Part shown: piece after piece, positions 8,777 to 18,498 of the stretch
Layout of the letters: every line of letters begins with the position of its first letter
How positions within the stretch are numbered: the first letter of the stretch is position 1
Assembly: GCF_014779595.1 (NCBI RefSeq)
Contig: NZ_JACXZT010000019.1
Location: 961,808-1,025,807 of the forward strand
Direction of reading: 5' to 3'
Length of the DNA: 64,000 nucleotides
Origin: Halomonas sp. ML-15
Lineage (GTDB): Bacteria > Pseudomonadota > Gammaproteobacteria > Pseudomonadales > Halomonadaceae
The notes under the pieces: model-generated
The model's input: only the letters and a program-made list of their open reading frames with translations
Databases searched by the model: none
Told to the model about the DNA's origin: nothing
Made by a program: the position numbers and the translations under genes

Positions 8777-9160
8777 ATGAGTCACGCTGGCCCAGCTTCC
8801 CACGAGCAGCCCACGCCCGACGTCCGTCGCGAAGCGGCGCTGACCACGCGCCGCCGCGTGCGTAGTCGCTGGTGGCTTGCTGGCTTGCTGGTGGGCTGTC
8901 TGCTGCCCGCGGGCCTGGCCCAGGGCGACGTACGCCTGGTCAGCCGCGTGGTGCAAATCTGCTGGCTGGTACCGGACAGCATTCGTGCCGAAAGCCGGCG
9001 TCTGGCACGCCGTCGGCGCTGGCTCCCCATCACCCGCCGGCGCCCGCCTGTCCCGAGGCGCACGGGGCGTCGACGCGCCATCTGTGGCCTGCGCCGGGTG
9101 GCGGGTGCCGACGTGCTGTCTCGCCGAGGCCCCCCTGACGTGTTTGCTCATTCCATCTGA
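8777..9160 (+). CDS. Possible small exported protein upstream of secA
   Basis: A 127-residue frame fills the gap between divergent DUF721 and secA. A basic N-terminal stretch (RRRVRSR) and hydrophobic WWLAGLLVGCLLPAGLAQG at about residues 32-50 resemble a signal peptide or anchor. The remainder is Arg/Pro-rich. A weak GAGAG lies 11 bases before the ATG. I recognise no family. The position is where enterobacteria carry secM and some gammaproteobacteria carry an M23 peptidase, but neither signature is convincing. It may be a genuine lineage-specific gene, or spurious in GC-rich DNA; only 84 bases separate its stop from secA. Confidence 0.33.
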   Translation: MSHAGPASHEQPTPDVRREAALTTRRRVRSRWWLAGLLVGCLLPAGLAQGDVRLVSRVVQICWLVPDSIRAESRRLARRRRWLPITRRRPPVPRRTGRRRAICGLRRVAGADVLSRRGPPDVFAHSI

Positions 9161-9244
9161 AGACGCCTTGGATGGCGCCAGCGACGACCGGTCGATGCCG
9201 GTCGAAACGCTGTGTTTCGATTCCACGCTACGAGTGAACATGTC

Positions 9245-11974
9245 ATGTTGAATTCCCTATTACGCAAGATGGTCGGCTCCAAGAACGACCGCGAAGTCAA
9301 ACGCCTGGCCAGACCGATCGTTGAGATCAACCAGCTCGAGTCGCGCTATGAGGCCCTCGATGACGCTGCCCTGAGCAATATTACCAGTGAGCTGCGTGAA
9401 CGCCTGGCCGGCGGTGAAACCCTTGATCGCCTATTGCCCGAGGCATTTGCCGCCGTCCGCGAGGCGAGCAAGCGGGTGATGGGGATGCGCCATTTCGACG
9501 TGCAGATGATCGGCGGGCTCGCCCTGCACCATGGCCGCATTGCCGAGATGAAGACCGGCGAGGGCAAAACCCTGGTGGCCACCCTGGCCGTCTACCTCAA
9601 TGCGCTGCCCGGCAAGGGTGTCCACGTGGTCACCGTCAACGACTATCTGGCGCGCCGCGATGCCGAATGGATGCGCCCGCTGTATGAGTTCCTGGGGCTC
9701 TCGGTAGGAACCATCTATTCCGGTCAGAGCGGTGAAGAGAAACGTGCCGCCTACGCTTGTGACATCACCTACGGCACCAACAATGAGTTTGGTTTCGACT
9801 ACCTGCGCGACAACATGGCCTTCTCGCTGGAGGACAAGGTCCAGCGCGGCCTGCACTACGCCATCATTGATGAGGTCGACTCGATCCTTATCGACGAAGC
9901 GCGCACTCCGCTGATCATCTCCGGTCCGGTGGAAGAGAACACCGAGATGTACAAGACCGTCGACCGCCTGGCGGGGGGGCTGACAAAATGCAGCGATCCC
10001 GAGGACCCCGAGAGCGGTGACTTCTTCCTCGACGAGAAGCAGAAGCAGGTCGAGCTGACCGAGGATGGCCACCACCGGGTCGAGGAGCTGATGCGCGGTG
10101 AGGGGCTGCTCGGCGAGCACGACTCGCTCTACGCGGCGCAGAATCTCAACCTGCTTCAGCACATGCACTCGGCGCTGCGAGCGCGTCACCTCTATCAGCG
10201 CGATGTCGATTACATCGTCAACGATGGTCAGGTGGTGATCGTCGACGAGCACACCGGACGCAGCATGCCTGGCCGGCGCTGGTCGGAGGGCCTGCACCAG
10301 GCGGTGGAAGCCAAGGAGGGGGTGACGGTACAGCGCGAGAGCCAGACCCTGGCCTCGACCACCTTCCAGAACTACTTCCGTCTCTATGAGAAGCTGTCCG
10401 GCATGACCGGTACCGCCGACACCGAGGCCTTCGAGTTCCGCCAAATCTACGGCCTCGACGTGATGGTGATTCCCACCAACCGCCCGCTGGCGCGCAAGGA
10501 TCTCAACGATCTGGTCTATCTGACCGGCGAGGAGAAGTTCGAGGCGATCATCAAGGAGGTCCAGGCCGAGACCGAGGCGGGTCGCCCGGTACTGGTGGGT
10601 ACCGCCTCGATCGAGACCTCGGAGTACCTGGCCGACCTGATGCGCAAGGCCAAGCTCGACTTCAACGTGCTCAACGCCAAGCAGCACCAGAGCGAAGCCG
10701 AGATCATCGCCCAGGCGGGTCGACCCGGCGCGATTACCATCGCCACCAATATGGCCGGTCGCGGTACCGACATCGTGCTAGGGGGCAACTGGGAGGCCGA
10801 GGTCGCCAAGCTCGAGGATCCCAGTACTGCCGACATCGAACAGGCCAAGGCCGAGTGGCAGGCCCGCCACGAGGCGGTGCTGGCCGCCGGTGGCCTGCAT
10901 GTGATTGGCTCCGAGCGCCATGAGTCACGGCGTATCGATAACCAGCTAAGGGGCCGCTCGGGGCGCCAGGGCGATCCCGGCTCGACGCGCTTCTTCCTGT
11001 CGCTGGAAGATAGCCTGATGCGACTGTTCGGCTCCGACCGCGTGCAGCGCCTGATGCAGGCCCTGGGCCTGGAACGCGGTGAGGCGATCGAGCACAAGAT
11101 GGTTTCCAACGCCGTCGAACGGGCCCAGAAGAAAGTCGAGAGTCGCAACTTCGATATTCGCAAGCAGCTGCTCGAGTACGACGACGTGGCCAATGCCCAG
11201 CGTAAGGTGATCTACGAACAGCGCAATGAGATCCTCGGCGCCGAGGATGTCTCCGAGAACGTACTGGGGATTCGTGAAGAGGTGCTCGACCTGGCGATCA
11301 GCGAGTTCGTGCCGCCGCAGAGCCTGCAGGAGCAGTGGGACCTCGAGGGGCTTCAGGAGCACCTCAAGAGCGAGTTCAATATCGATGCACCGGTGGTGCA
11401 GTGGGCCGCGGATGACGAGCGTTTCCACGAGGAGCAGCTGCGTGAAAAGCTGCAGGCCCAGCACCGCGAGGTGTATGCCGCCAAGGTCGAGACCGTCGGT
11501 GAAGCGCTGATGCGTCGCTTCGAGAAGCAGGTCATGCTGCAGGTTCTCGACTCGCGCTGGAAAGAGCACCTGCAGGCGATGGACCATCTGCGCCGCGGTA
11601 TTCACCTGCGCGGCTATGCGCAGAAGAATCCCAAGCAGGAGTACAAGCGCGAGTCCTTTACCCTGTTTCAGGATCTGCTGATCAACATCAAGTCCGATAT
11701 CACGCGGATTCTCAGCCACGTCAAGGTGCGCCGTCCGGACGAGGTCGAGGAACTGGAGCGTAAGCGTCGCGAGGAGCTGGAGCGCCAGAAAGCGGGTGCC
11801 GCCCGCCATGAGGCGCTCGACGACGATCCGGCAGCAGACGCCGAACCCGCCCGCCCGGCACCCGGTGCTGACGGGCGTCCGGTGCGGCGTGAAGGTCCCA
11901 AGGTGGGGCGCAACGATCCCTGCAGCTGTGGGTCGGGCAAGAAGTACAAGCAGTGCTGCGGCAAGCTGAGCTGA
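9245..11974 (+). CDS. secA: Preprotein translocase ATPase SecA
   Basis: 909 residues, the family's normal length; start at the ATG at 9245 ([21 protein letters not shown]), which aligns with the conserved SecA N-terminus. Visible parts: Walker A GEGKT and [19 protein letters not shown] in the first nucleotide-binding fold, the preprotein-crosslinking region, then [13 protein letters not shown] and [21 protein letters not shown] in the second fold, and a C-terminal Cys-rich SecB/zinc motif [17 protein letters not shown] after a charged linker. SecA drives protein export through SecYEG at the inner membrane. argJ follows 26 bases downstream. Confidence 0.98.
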   Translation: MLNSLLRKMVGSKNDREVKRLARPIVEINQLESRYEALDDAALSNITSELRERLAGGETLDRLLPEAFAAVREASKRVMGMRHFDVQMIGGLALHHGRIAEMKTGEGKTLVATLAVYLNALPGKGVHVVTVNDYLARRDAEWMRPLYEFLGLSVGTIYSGQSGEEKRAAYACDITYGTNNEFGFDYLRDNMAFSLEDKVQRGLHYAIIDEVDSILIDEARTPLIISGPVEENTEMYKTVDRLAGGLTKCSDPEDPESGDFFLDEKQKQVELTEDGHHRVEELMRGEGLLGEHDSLYAAQNLNLLQHMHSALRARHLYQRDVDYIVNDGQVVIVDEHTGRSMPGRRWSEGLHQAVEAKEGVTVQRESQTLASTTFQNYFRLYEKLSGMTGTADTEAFEFRQIYGLDVMVIPTNRPLARKDLNDLVYLTGEEKFEAIIKEVQAETEAGRPVLVGTASIETSEYLADLMRKAKLDFNVLNAKQHQSEAEIIAQAGRPGAITIATNMAGRGTDIVLGGNWEAEVAKLEDPSTADIEQAKAEWQARHEAVLAAGGLHVIGSERHESRRIDNQLRGRSGRQGDPGSTRFFLSLEDSLMRLFGSDRVQRLMQALGLERGEAIEHKMVSNAVERAQKKVESRNFDIRKQLLEYDDVANAQRKVIYEQRNEILGAEDVSENVLGIREEVLDLAISEFVPPQSLQEQWDLEGLQEHLKSEFNIDAPVVQWAADDERFHEEQLREKLQAQHREVYAAKVETVGEALMRRFEKQVMLQVLDSRWKEHLQAMDHLRRGIHLRGYAQKNPKQEYKRESFTLFQDLLINIKSDITRILSHVKVRRPDEVEELERKRREELERQKAGAARHEALDDDPAADAEPARPAPGADGRPVRREGPKVGRNDPCSCGSGKKYKQCCGKLS

Positions 11975-12000
11975 TACCTATCGAGTAAGGAGAGACACGC

Positions 12001-13209
12001 ATGGCCGTAGGCAAGGACACCTTTCCGGTGCTGCCGGCGATAGAGGGGGTGCGGCTCGGCACCGCCATGGCCGGCATCAAGACGCCGGGGCGCCGTGACC
12101 TGGTGGTGATCGAGATCGCCCCGGGCGCCACGGTGGCGGGCGTATTCACGCGCAATGCCTTCTGTGCAGCGCCGGTGCACGTCGCCAAGCGTCATCTGGC
12201 CCTCGAGACGCCGCGCTACCTGCTGATCAATACCGGCAATGCCAACGCCGGCACCGGCGATCTGGGCATGCGCGACGCCGAAGCCAGTTGCGCCGAGCTG
12301 GGGCGCCTGGCTGACGTGGCCGGGACCGCCGTGCTGCCGTTCTCGACCGGAGTGATCGGCGAGCCGCTGCCCATGCAGCGGCTGTTGGCAGGGCTGCCTG
12401 ACGCCATCGACAGCCTCGACGCCGACGGCTGGGTCGCCGCCGCAGAGGGCATTCTGACCACCGATACACGCCCCAAGGGCGCCACTACCCGGGTCGAGAT
12501 CGGTGGCGAAACGGTGACCATCAGCGGCATCAGCAAGGGCTCGGGAATGATCCAGCCGAACATGGCGACCATGCTGGGCTTTGTCGCCACCGATGCCAGC
12601 ATTGCCCAGGCCGACCTGGAGGCCTGGTTGCGCGAGGGGGTGGCGCGCTCGTTCAACTGCATCACCGTTGACAGCGACACCTCCACCAACGACGCCTGCA
12701 TGCTTATCGCGACGGGACATGGGCCGGCGGTGACCACCGACGCGGACGTGGCACGCTTCCGGGCGGCGCTGGATGCACTGCTGGTCGAACTGGCCCAGGC
12801 GATCATTCGCGACGGCGAGGGTGCGACCAAGTTCGTGACCCTCGAGGTCAGCGAGGCGCAATCGCGCCAGGAGGCGCTGGACGTGGCCTTTACCGTGGCC
12901 CACTCGCCGCTGGTCAAGACCGCGCTGTATGCCTCGGATGCCAACTGGGGGCGAATTCTGGCCGCGGTGGGGCGCGCTCCGGTGGCAGATTTCGACGTCG
13001 ACAAGGTGGTCATCGACCTCGGCGAGGTACGCCTCGTCGAACACGGCGGACGCGCCGACAGCTACACCGAGGAGGCCGGCAGTGCGGTGATGGCCGGAGA
13101 GGAGATCGTGATTCGCATCCGTCTGGGGCGCGGCGAGGCCGCTGCCACGGTGTGGACCTCGGATCTATCCCATGAGTATGTATCGATCAACGCCGACTAT
13201 CGCAGTTGA
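12001..13209 (+). CDS. argJ: Bifunctional glutamate N-acetyltransferase / amino-acid acetyltransferase
   Basis: 402 residues. ArgJ transfers acetyl from N-acetylornithine to glutamate, closing the cyclic arginine pathway, and bifunctional forms also use acetyl-CoA. The autocleavage site is seen as KGSGMIQPNMATMLGF; the Thr in MATML becomes the N-terminal nucleophile of the beta chain. Other family features are CITVDSDTSTNDACM and SDANWGRIL. Start ATG 12001 is preceded by AAGGAGAG. Lying between secA and the Nudix/ThiE gene is a conserved arrangement known from pseudomonads. Confidence 0.96.
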   Translation: MAVGKDTFPVLPAIEGVRLGTAMAGIKTPGRRDLVVIEIAPGATVAGVFTRNAFCAAPVHVAKRHLALETPRYLLINTGNANAGTGDLGMRDAEASCAELGRLADVAGTAVLPFSTGVIGEPLPMQRLLAGLPDAIDSLDADGWVAAAEGILTTDTRPKGATTRVEIGGETVTISGISKGSGMIQPNMATMLGFVATDASIAQADLEAWLREGVARSFNCITVDSDTSTNDACMLIATGHGPAVTTDADVARFRAALDALLVELAQAIIRDGEGATKFVTLEVSEAQSRQEALDVAFTVAHSPLVKTALYASDANWGRILAAVGRAPVADFDVDKVVIDLGEVRLVEHGGRADSYTEEAGSAVMAGEEIVIRIRLGRGEAAATVWTSDLSHEYVSINADYRS

Positions 13210-13267
13210 GCACGGTTAACGATGAGTGATATTTGGGGACGTCCGTGATGAGAAGGGTAACGGGATA

Positions 13268-14215
13268 ATGATCAAGAGACGGGTACATGTGGCGGCTGCC
13301 GCCATCGTCAGCGGCGATCGGCATGAGGTGCTGATCGCGAGGCGCCCCTCCAACGTGGATCAGGGTGGCCTATGGGAGTTCCCCGGTGGCAAGCTGGCGC
13401 CCTATGAGACCGGCTTCGAAGCGCTCCGTCGCGAACTGCACGAGGAGCTGGGGGTGGAGATCCTCCGTGCTCAGCCGCTGATCCGGGTGCATCACGAGTA
13501 TCCGGACAAGCATATTTTGCTGGACGTATGGCAGGTCCATGAGTTTGCCGGTGAGCCGTTCGGGCGCGAAGGACAGGCGGTGCGCTGGGTGCCGATGGAG
13601 GAGCTGGCCAACTATCCGTTCCCGGCGGCCAATCTGCCGATTCTGCGCGCGGTAATGCTGCCCACCGAGTACCTGATCAGCGCCGAAGAGGATGAAGACG
13701 CCGTCTTTATGGCCAAGCTCGAGCGGGCGCTGCGTGAAGATGGCATTCGCCTGGTGCAGCTGCGTGCCAAGAGCCTCGAGCATGACGCCTACGTGGCACG
13801 CGCCCAGCAGGCCGTGGCGCTATGCCGGGAGTTTGAGGCACGGCTGCTGCTTAACGGCGACCCGATGCTGCTCGACGAGGTCGATGCCGACGGTATCCAC
13901 CTCACCAGCGAACGCTTGATGAGCCTCGAGCGGCGGCCCATTGCCGAGGGCAAGTGGCTGTCGGCCTCGACCCACGATCGTGCCCAGCTCGAGCAGGCGG
14001 CGCGAATCGGCTGCGACTTCGTGACCCTATCGCCGCTGCGCACGACCCCGACCCACCCGGATGCCGCGCCGCTGGGCTGGCACGATTTCCAGCAGCTGGT
14101 CGAGATTGCCGGTATGCCGGTCTTCGCCTTGGGCGGCATGACCCGCTTCGATGCCGATCACGCCCGTGCGGTGGGCGCTCAGGGCATCGCCTCGATACGC
14201 GATTTCTGGAAGTAA
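13268..14215 (+). CDS. Nudix hydrolase (MutT-type) fused to a ThiE-like TIM-barrel domain
   Basis: 315 residues from the ATG at 13268, after AAGGG. Residues 1-130 carry a full Nudix box (G-x5-E-x7-REL-x-EELG, from GGKLAPYE to EELGVE), as in MutT 8-oxo-dGTP pyrophosphatase. Residues 135-315 fold like thiamine-phosphate synthase: LVQLRAKSL, DADGIHLTSERLM, SASTHD, GCDFVTLSPLRTTPTHP and FALGGM are recognisable. The usual catalytic Asp after the GVH-like motif is replaced, so ThiE activity is doubtful. The fusion is a known gammaproteobacterial architecture beside argJ. Role: probable sanitation of oxidised nucleotides; the second domain's job is unclear. Confidence 0.88.
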   Translation: MIKRRVHVAAAAIVSGDRHEVLIARRPSNVDQGGLWEFPGGKLAPYETGFEALRRELHEELGVEILRAQPLIRVHHEYPDKHILLDVWQVHEFAGEPFGREGQAVRWVPMEELANYPFPAANLPILRAVMLPTEYLISAEEDEDAVFMAKLERALREDGIRLVQLRAKSLEHDAYVARAQQAVALCREFEARLLLNGDPMLLDEVDADGIHLTSERLMSLERRPIAEGKWLSASTHDRAQLEQAARIGCDFVTLSPLRTTPTHPDAAPLGWHDFQQLVEIAGMPVFALGGMTRFDADHARAVGAQGIASIRDFWK

Positions 14216-14257
14216 GCCAGGCGCTGGGAGAGCGGCGCCTCGGCAGTCGCGGCTTTC

Positions 14258-14352
14258 CCGGCGATAGGCCTACGCGGGGGCGCTGTAAACCCATCCCTGG
14301 GCGCTACCTTTTCCATCCCTGGAAAAGAACCCCCGCTTTGGCCTATCCCCGG
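14258..14352. repeat. Palindromic repeat, copy A, between convergent genes
   Basis: Outer arms CCGGCGATAGGCC (14258-14270) and GGCCTATCCCCGG (14340-14352) pair imperfectly, continued by GCGGGGG/CCCCCGC. Inside is a perfect CTTTTCC/GGAAAAG hairpin (14308-14327). The 28 bases at 14281-14308 are the exact reverse complement of 34777-34804 in copy B. It sits between the convergent Nudix/ThiE and aguB genes, where the hairpins could stop transcription from both sides. Confidence 0.75.
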
Positions 14353-14397
14353 GGCCGCTCATGTCGGCGTCTTAGCCTGCCCACTATCCCTCCGAAT

Positions 14398-15294
14398 TCA
14401 ATCCCGATAGCGTCGGGTCAGATCGCCGTAGGCGTCGATGCGCCGGTCGCGCAGATAGGGCCACATGCGCCGGGTCTGCTCGCCGCGGGCCATGTCAAGT
14501 TCGACCAGCAGCAGCTCGCTCTCCTCACCGGCATGCGCCAGTAGTTCGCCCTGGGGGCCGCATACGAAGCTGCCGCCCCAGAAGTCGATGCCAGGGCTGA
14601 CCTCAGAGTGGTCCGGCTCGTGGCCGACCCGGTTGGCGACGACTACCGGCAGGCCGTTGGCCACGCCGTGGCTGCGCTGGATCAGCGTCCAGGCCTCTTT
14701 CTGGCGGTGTTTTTCGTCGTCGTCGTCGGGTGGATGCCAGCCGATGGCGGTGGGGTAGAGCAGCAGCTCGGCGCCGGCCAGCGCCATCAGGCGCGCCGCC
14801 TCCGGGTACCACTGATCCCAGCACACCAGCAGCCCGAGACGACCCAGCGAGGTATCGATAGGCTGAAAGCCCCGGGTCGCGTCGGCGTCGCCGGGGGTGA
14901 AGTAAAACTTCTCGTAGAAGCCTGGGTCGTCGGGGATATGCATCTTGCGGTAGTGGCCGACAGCGCCCTGCTGGCGGTCGTAGACCACCGCCGTGTTATG
15001 GTAGAGGCCGGCGGCGCGGCGCTCGAACAGTGAGCCGACCAGCACGATATCGAGTTCGGCGGCCAGGGCGGCGAGCCGCTGGCCGGTGGGGCCATCGAGC
15101 GGTTCGGCAAGGTCGAACAGCGCCGGGTCCTCGAACTGGCAGAAGTAGTGGGTAGCGTGCAGCTCCTGGAGCATCACCAACTGGGCGCCTCGGGCCGCCA
15201 GTTCACGCACGCCGCGCTCGCTCTCGGCGAGGCTGCGCTGCTTGTCCGGCCAGGCCGCCTGCTGGACCAGGCCGACCGTGAGGTTGTGAGTCAT
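14398..15294 (-). CDS. aguB: N-carbamoylputrescine amidase
   Basis: 298 residues, the size of AguB. Nitrilase-superfamily catalytic triad: Glu in LQELHATHYFC, Lys in YRKMHIPDDPGFYEKFYF, Cys in LVCWDQWYPEAARL. The FYEKFYF and GWHPPDDDD stretches are typical of AguB. It hydrolyses N-carbamoylputrescine to putrescine, carbon dioxide and ammonia, the last step of the agmatine route, in the cytoplasm. Its ATG overlaps the aguA stop by four bases, so the two enzymes are translationally coupled. Confidence 0.95.
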   Translation of the reverse strand: MTHNLTVGLVQQAAWPDKQRSLAESERGVRELAARGAQLVMLQELHATHYFCQFEDPALFDLAEPLDGPTGQRLAALAAELDIVLVGSLFERRAAGLYHNTAVVYDRQQGAVGHYRKMHIPDDPGFYEKFYFTPGDADATRGFQPIDTSLGRLGLLVCWDQWYPEAARLMALAGAELLLYPTAIGWHPPDDDDEKHRQKEAWTLIQRSHGVANGLPVVVANRVGHEPDHSEVSPGIDFWGGSFVCGPQGELLAHAGEESELLLVELDMARGEQTRRMWPYLRDRRIDAYGDLTRRYRD

Positions 15295-16355
15295 GGGGTT
15301 CCCTCCGCTGAGTGGGGTGCCGCTGCCAGGCTGCCGCGGGGCAGCTGCATGGTCAGGCAGTGCAGACTGCCATGCTGGCGGATCACGCTGCGGCAGTCGA
15401 TGGGGACGATATCACGCCCTGGAAAGGCCTCGGCGAGTGCCGCCAGGGCCCGGGTGTCGGCGGCATCGGCGTAGGTGGGCACCAATACCGCGCCGTTGAT
15501 GATCAGGAAATTGGCATAGGTCGCTGGCAGTCGGTGGCCGTCATCGGGATCGAAGCAGGGCTGCGGCCAGGGCAGTGCTACCAGCCGGTAGGGCGTGCCA
15601 TCGGCCTGGCGCAGCGCCTCGAGTTCACCACGCATGGCGGCGAGTGCAGGGTAGTGCGGGTCCTGGGCGTCGTCGCAGTGGACATAGGCGATGGTGTGCG
15701 GATCGCAGAAGCGTGCCAGGGTATCGATATGGCTATCGGTGTCGTCACCCTCGAGGTGGCCGTGGGCCAGCCAGAGTACGCGGCTAGCCCCCAGCGTCGC
15801 GGCCAGCTCGGCTTCGACGCCGCGCCGATCCAGGTGTGGGTTGCGATTGGGGTTGAGCAGGCAGGCCTCGGTTGTCAGCAGGGTGCCCTGGCCGTCGCTT
15901 TCGATGGCACCGCCCTCTAGCACCAGGCTGTTAGCGTCGAGGGGGGCGGCGAATACCCCCTGCTGGGCGAGCTGCTGACTGAGCCGGTTGTCGCGCTCGG
16001 CGGTGAACTTGCCGCCCCAGCCGGTGAAGGTGAAGTCGCGCAAGACGATTCGCCCGTTCTCTTCCACGGCGATCGGGCCGTGGTCGCGGGCCCAGGTGTC
16101 ATCGGCGGCTGCGACCACCAGCCGCAGCCGCTCGCCGCTTACGCCGAGACATGAGAAAGTGTGCGCCAGCCGCTCGCGGGTGGTCGTATCGGCGACCGCA
16201 ATCAGCACCGTCTGGTAGCGGGTAATGGCCACCACCATGGCGGTCAGCGTCGCTTCGATGCACGCCAGGGTGGGGGCCCAGTCGCTATCGGCGTGGGGCC
16301 AGGTCAACTGGATGGCATCCTGAGGGTGCCACTCGGGGAACAGACGTAACGCCAT
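15291..16355 (-). CDS. aguA: Agmatine deiminase
   Basis: 354 residues of the peptidylarginine-deiminase-like fold. Family features: FPEWHPQDAIQLTWPH at the N-terminus, DDTWARDHGPI, FTGWGGKF, LEGGAIESDGQGTLLTTEACLLN, and the catalytic Cys near the C-terminus in GSLHCLTMQLPR. It converts agmatine to N-carbamoylputrescine. Together with aguB it makes putrescine from decarboxylated arginine. Divergent from lolC with a 192-base gap. Confidence 0.96.
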   Translation of the reverse strand: MALRLFPEWHPQDAIQLTWPHADSDWAPTLACIEATLTAMVVAITRYQTVLIAVADTTTRERLAHTFSCLGVSGERLRLVVAAADDTWARDHGPIAVEENGRIVLRDFTFTGWGGKFTAERDNRLSQQLAQQGVFAAPLDANSLVLEGGAIESDGQGTLLTTEACLLNPNRNPHLDRRGVEAELAATLGASRVLWLAHGHLEGDDTDSHIDTLARFCDPHTIAYVHCDDAQDPHYPALAAMRGELEALRQADGTPYRLVALPWPQPCFDPDDGHRLPATYANFLIINGAVLVPTYADAADTRALAALAEAFPGRDIVPIDCRSVIRQHGSLHCLTMQLPRGSLAAAPHSAEGTP

Positions 16356-16547
16356 GCGGTCTTCTCACGCTGGATGAATCATGGCCGGCCGGGGCCGTAA
16401 CCAAAGCGCGCAATGTAGGACGCTGTCGGTCCGGATGCAAGCCTGGCATGCTGTGGCCCCATCGGGCCGAATATCGGCCACGGACAACGATGCACCTGGC
16501 GGTGAAAAGCCTTACCATGTGCGCCTTCTGACAAGGAATCGATCGCG

Positions 16548-17789
16548 ATGCTCGACCGCTTGCCCATCATGCTTGGTCTGCGCTACGTGCGGGCCAAGCG
16601 CCGCAACCATTTCATCTCTTTTATCTCGCTAACCTCGATGCTGGGGCTGATGCTCGGTGTGGCCGTGTTGATCCTGGTGCTATCGGTGATGAACGGCTTC
16701 GACCACGAGCTGCGCAACCGGGTGCTGGGGATGGTGCCGCACACCAAGATCGAAGCCAGCGAAGGGCTCAGCGACTGGCGCTCGCTGGCCGAGGAGCTTA
16801 CCCAGCGTGAGCGGGTGATCGGGGCGGCGCCCTATATCCAGCAGCAGGGCATGTTCTCGGTGGGTGGGCGCAACGAGGGTGCCATGGTCAATGGCATCGA
16901 GCCCGAGTGGGAAGAGCGTGTCTCGATTATCGGCCGGCATATGCAGCAGGGCAGCCTCGACGATCTACAGCCTGGTGAGTGGAATCTGGTACTTGGCTCG
17001 ATGCTGGCACGCAATCTGGGCGTCAGCGTCGGCGACCGGGTGACCCTGCTGGTGCCCGAGGCCTCGATCACGCCGGCGGGCGTCTTCCCACGCCTCAAGC
17101 GTTTCACGGTCAGCGGCATCTTCAGCGTCGGCGCCGACCTCGATGCCAATCTGGCCTACGCCAATATCGAGGATATGCAGACCCTGGCGCGACTCGGCGA
17201 CAACGTCGAAGGGCTGCGCCTGCAGCTCGATGATCTGTTTGCCGCCAACAGTGAAACTCGCGCCATCATCAGCGACCTGGGCAGCGGTTACCGCGGCATC
17301 GACTGGACCTTCTCCCACGGCAACCTGTTCCAGGCCATTCAGATGGAGAAGCGCATGATCGGCCTGCTGCTGACGGTGATCATCGCCGTGGCGGCCTTCA
17401 ATATCGTCTCCACGCTGGTGATGGTGGTCACCGACAAGCACGCCGATATTGCCATCCTGCGGACCATCGGTGCCACGCCGCGATCGATCATGGGGATTTT
17501 CATCGTCCAGGGGCTGGCGATCGGTCTTATCGGTATTCTGATCGGGGTAATACTCGGTGTGATCCTGGCGCTGAGCATCTCGGATATCATCAATTTCTTC
17601 GAATCGGTGCTGGGTATCCAGTTCCTCGATTCGAATGTCTACTTCATCAGCTATCTGCCGTCGCGCCTGGACTGGTCGGATGTCTTCAATATCGTCGCGG
17701 CGGCCTTCGTGCTGACCTTCCTGTCGACGCTCTATCCGGCCTGGCGTGCGGCCCGGATTCAACCTGCCGAGGTGCTGCGCTATGAGTGA
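16548..17789 (+). CDS. lolC: Lipoprotein-releasing ABC transporter permease (LolC/LolE family)
   Basis: 413 residues with four membrane segments: one near residues 25-47 (FISLTSMLGLMLGVAVLILVLS) and three at the C-terminal end around a FtsX domain, separated by a large periplasmic domain. It extracts mature lipoproteins from the inner membrane for LolA. Its stop overlaps the lolD start by eight bases. Only one LolC/E-type gene is present here; many non-enteric gammaproteobacteria use a single hybrid permease (LolF), but a second gene elsewhere cannot be excluded, so lolC is a working symbol. Confidence 0.9.
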   Translation: MLDRLPIMLGLRYVRAKRRNHFISFISLTSMLGLMLGVAVLILVLSVMNGFDHELRNRVLGMVPHTKIEASEGLSDWRSLAEELTQRERVIGAAPYIQQQGMFSVGGRNEGAMVNGIEPEWEERVSIIGRHMQQGSLDDLQPGEWNLVLGSMLARNLGVSVGDRVTLLVPEASITPAGVFPRLKRFTVSGIFSVGADLDANLAYANIEDMQTLARLGDNVEGLRLQLDDLFAANSETRAIISDLGSGYRGIDWTFSHGNLFQAIQMEKRMIGLLLTVIIAVAAFNIVSTLVMVVTDKHADIAILRTIGATPRSIMGIFIVQGLAIGLIGILIGVILGVILALSISDIINFFESVLGIQFLDSNVYFISYLPSRLDWSDVFNIVAAAFVLTFLSTLYPAWRAARIQPAEVLRYE

Positions 17790-18498
17790 TGACGTGATGA
17801 CCCCCGCTTCGCCGTCGGTCGGCAAGGTGATGCTCGAGTGTCGCGGCTTGACCCGCGTCTATCGCGAGGGGCCCCAGGACCTGACCGTGCTCCACGAGCT
17901 GGATCTTGAAGTTCTGGCCGGCGAGCGGGTGGCGGTGGTGGGTAGCTCCGGGTCGGGCAAGACCACGCTGCTCAATCTGCTCGGCGGGCTGGATAGCCCC
18001 AGCGCGGGAGAAGTGAAAGTGGCCGGGGAGTCGCTGGCACAGTTCAAGGAAGCGGCGCTGGGCAAGTTTCGTAACCGCCACATCGGCTTCGTCTACCAGT
18101 TCCACCACCTGCTGGCCGAGCTGACAGCGCTGGAGAATGCCGCGCTGCCGTTGATCATTCGCGGCCAGACGCGTCAGCAGGCGCAGGCGCGGGCGCGGGA
18201 GATCCTGGCCAGGGTTGGCATGGCGGAGCGAGCCGAGCACAAGCCCGGTGAGCTGTCCGGCGGCGAGCGGCAGCGCGTGGCTATCGCCAGGGCGCTGATC
18301 ACCGACCCCAGCCTGGTGCTGATGGACGAGCCCACCGGCAACCTCGATCAGACCACCGCGGCGAGCATTCTATCGCTGATGGATGAGCTGGCGCGCACCA
18401 CGGCCTGCGCCTTTGTGGTGGTCACCCACGACCCGGCACTCGCGGCCCATCAGGACCGTGTACTGCGACTCGATGCGGGCCGTCTCTCTGCGGCCTGA
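17782..18498 (+). CDS. lolD: Lipoprotein-releasing ABC transporter ATPase
   Basis: 238 residues from the ATG at 17782, which overlaps the permease stop. Walker A GSSGSGKTTLLNLLGG, a Q-loop in YQFHHLLAEL, signature LSGGERQRVAIARAL, Walker B LVLMDEPTGNLD and the H-loop VVTHD are all intact. The FHHLL segment after the Q-loop is typical of LolD. It powers lipoprotein release with the upstream permease. Convergent, with no gap, against the DUF2062 gene. Confidence 0.95.
   Translation: MSDDVMTPASPSVGKVMLECRGLTRVYREGPQDLTVLHELDLEVLAGERVAVVGSSGSGKTTLLNLLGGLDSPSAGEVKVAGESLAQFKEAALGKFRNRHIGFVYQFHHLLAELTALENAALPLIIRGQTRQQAQARAREILARVGMAERAEHKPGELSGGERQRVAIARALITDPSLVLMDEPTGNLDQTTAASILSLMDELARTTACAFVVVTHDPALAAHQDRVLRLDAGRLSAA

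Noticed and set aside
8872-9251. Other-frame candidates upstream of secA
   Set aside because: They overlap the 8777 frame and secA start, with Trp/Cys-rich or Pro-rich shadow composition and no ribosome-binding site.
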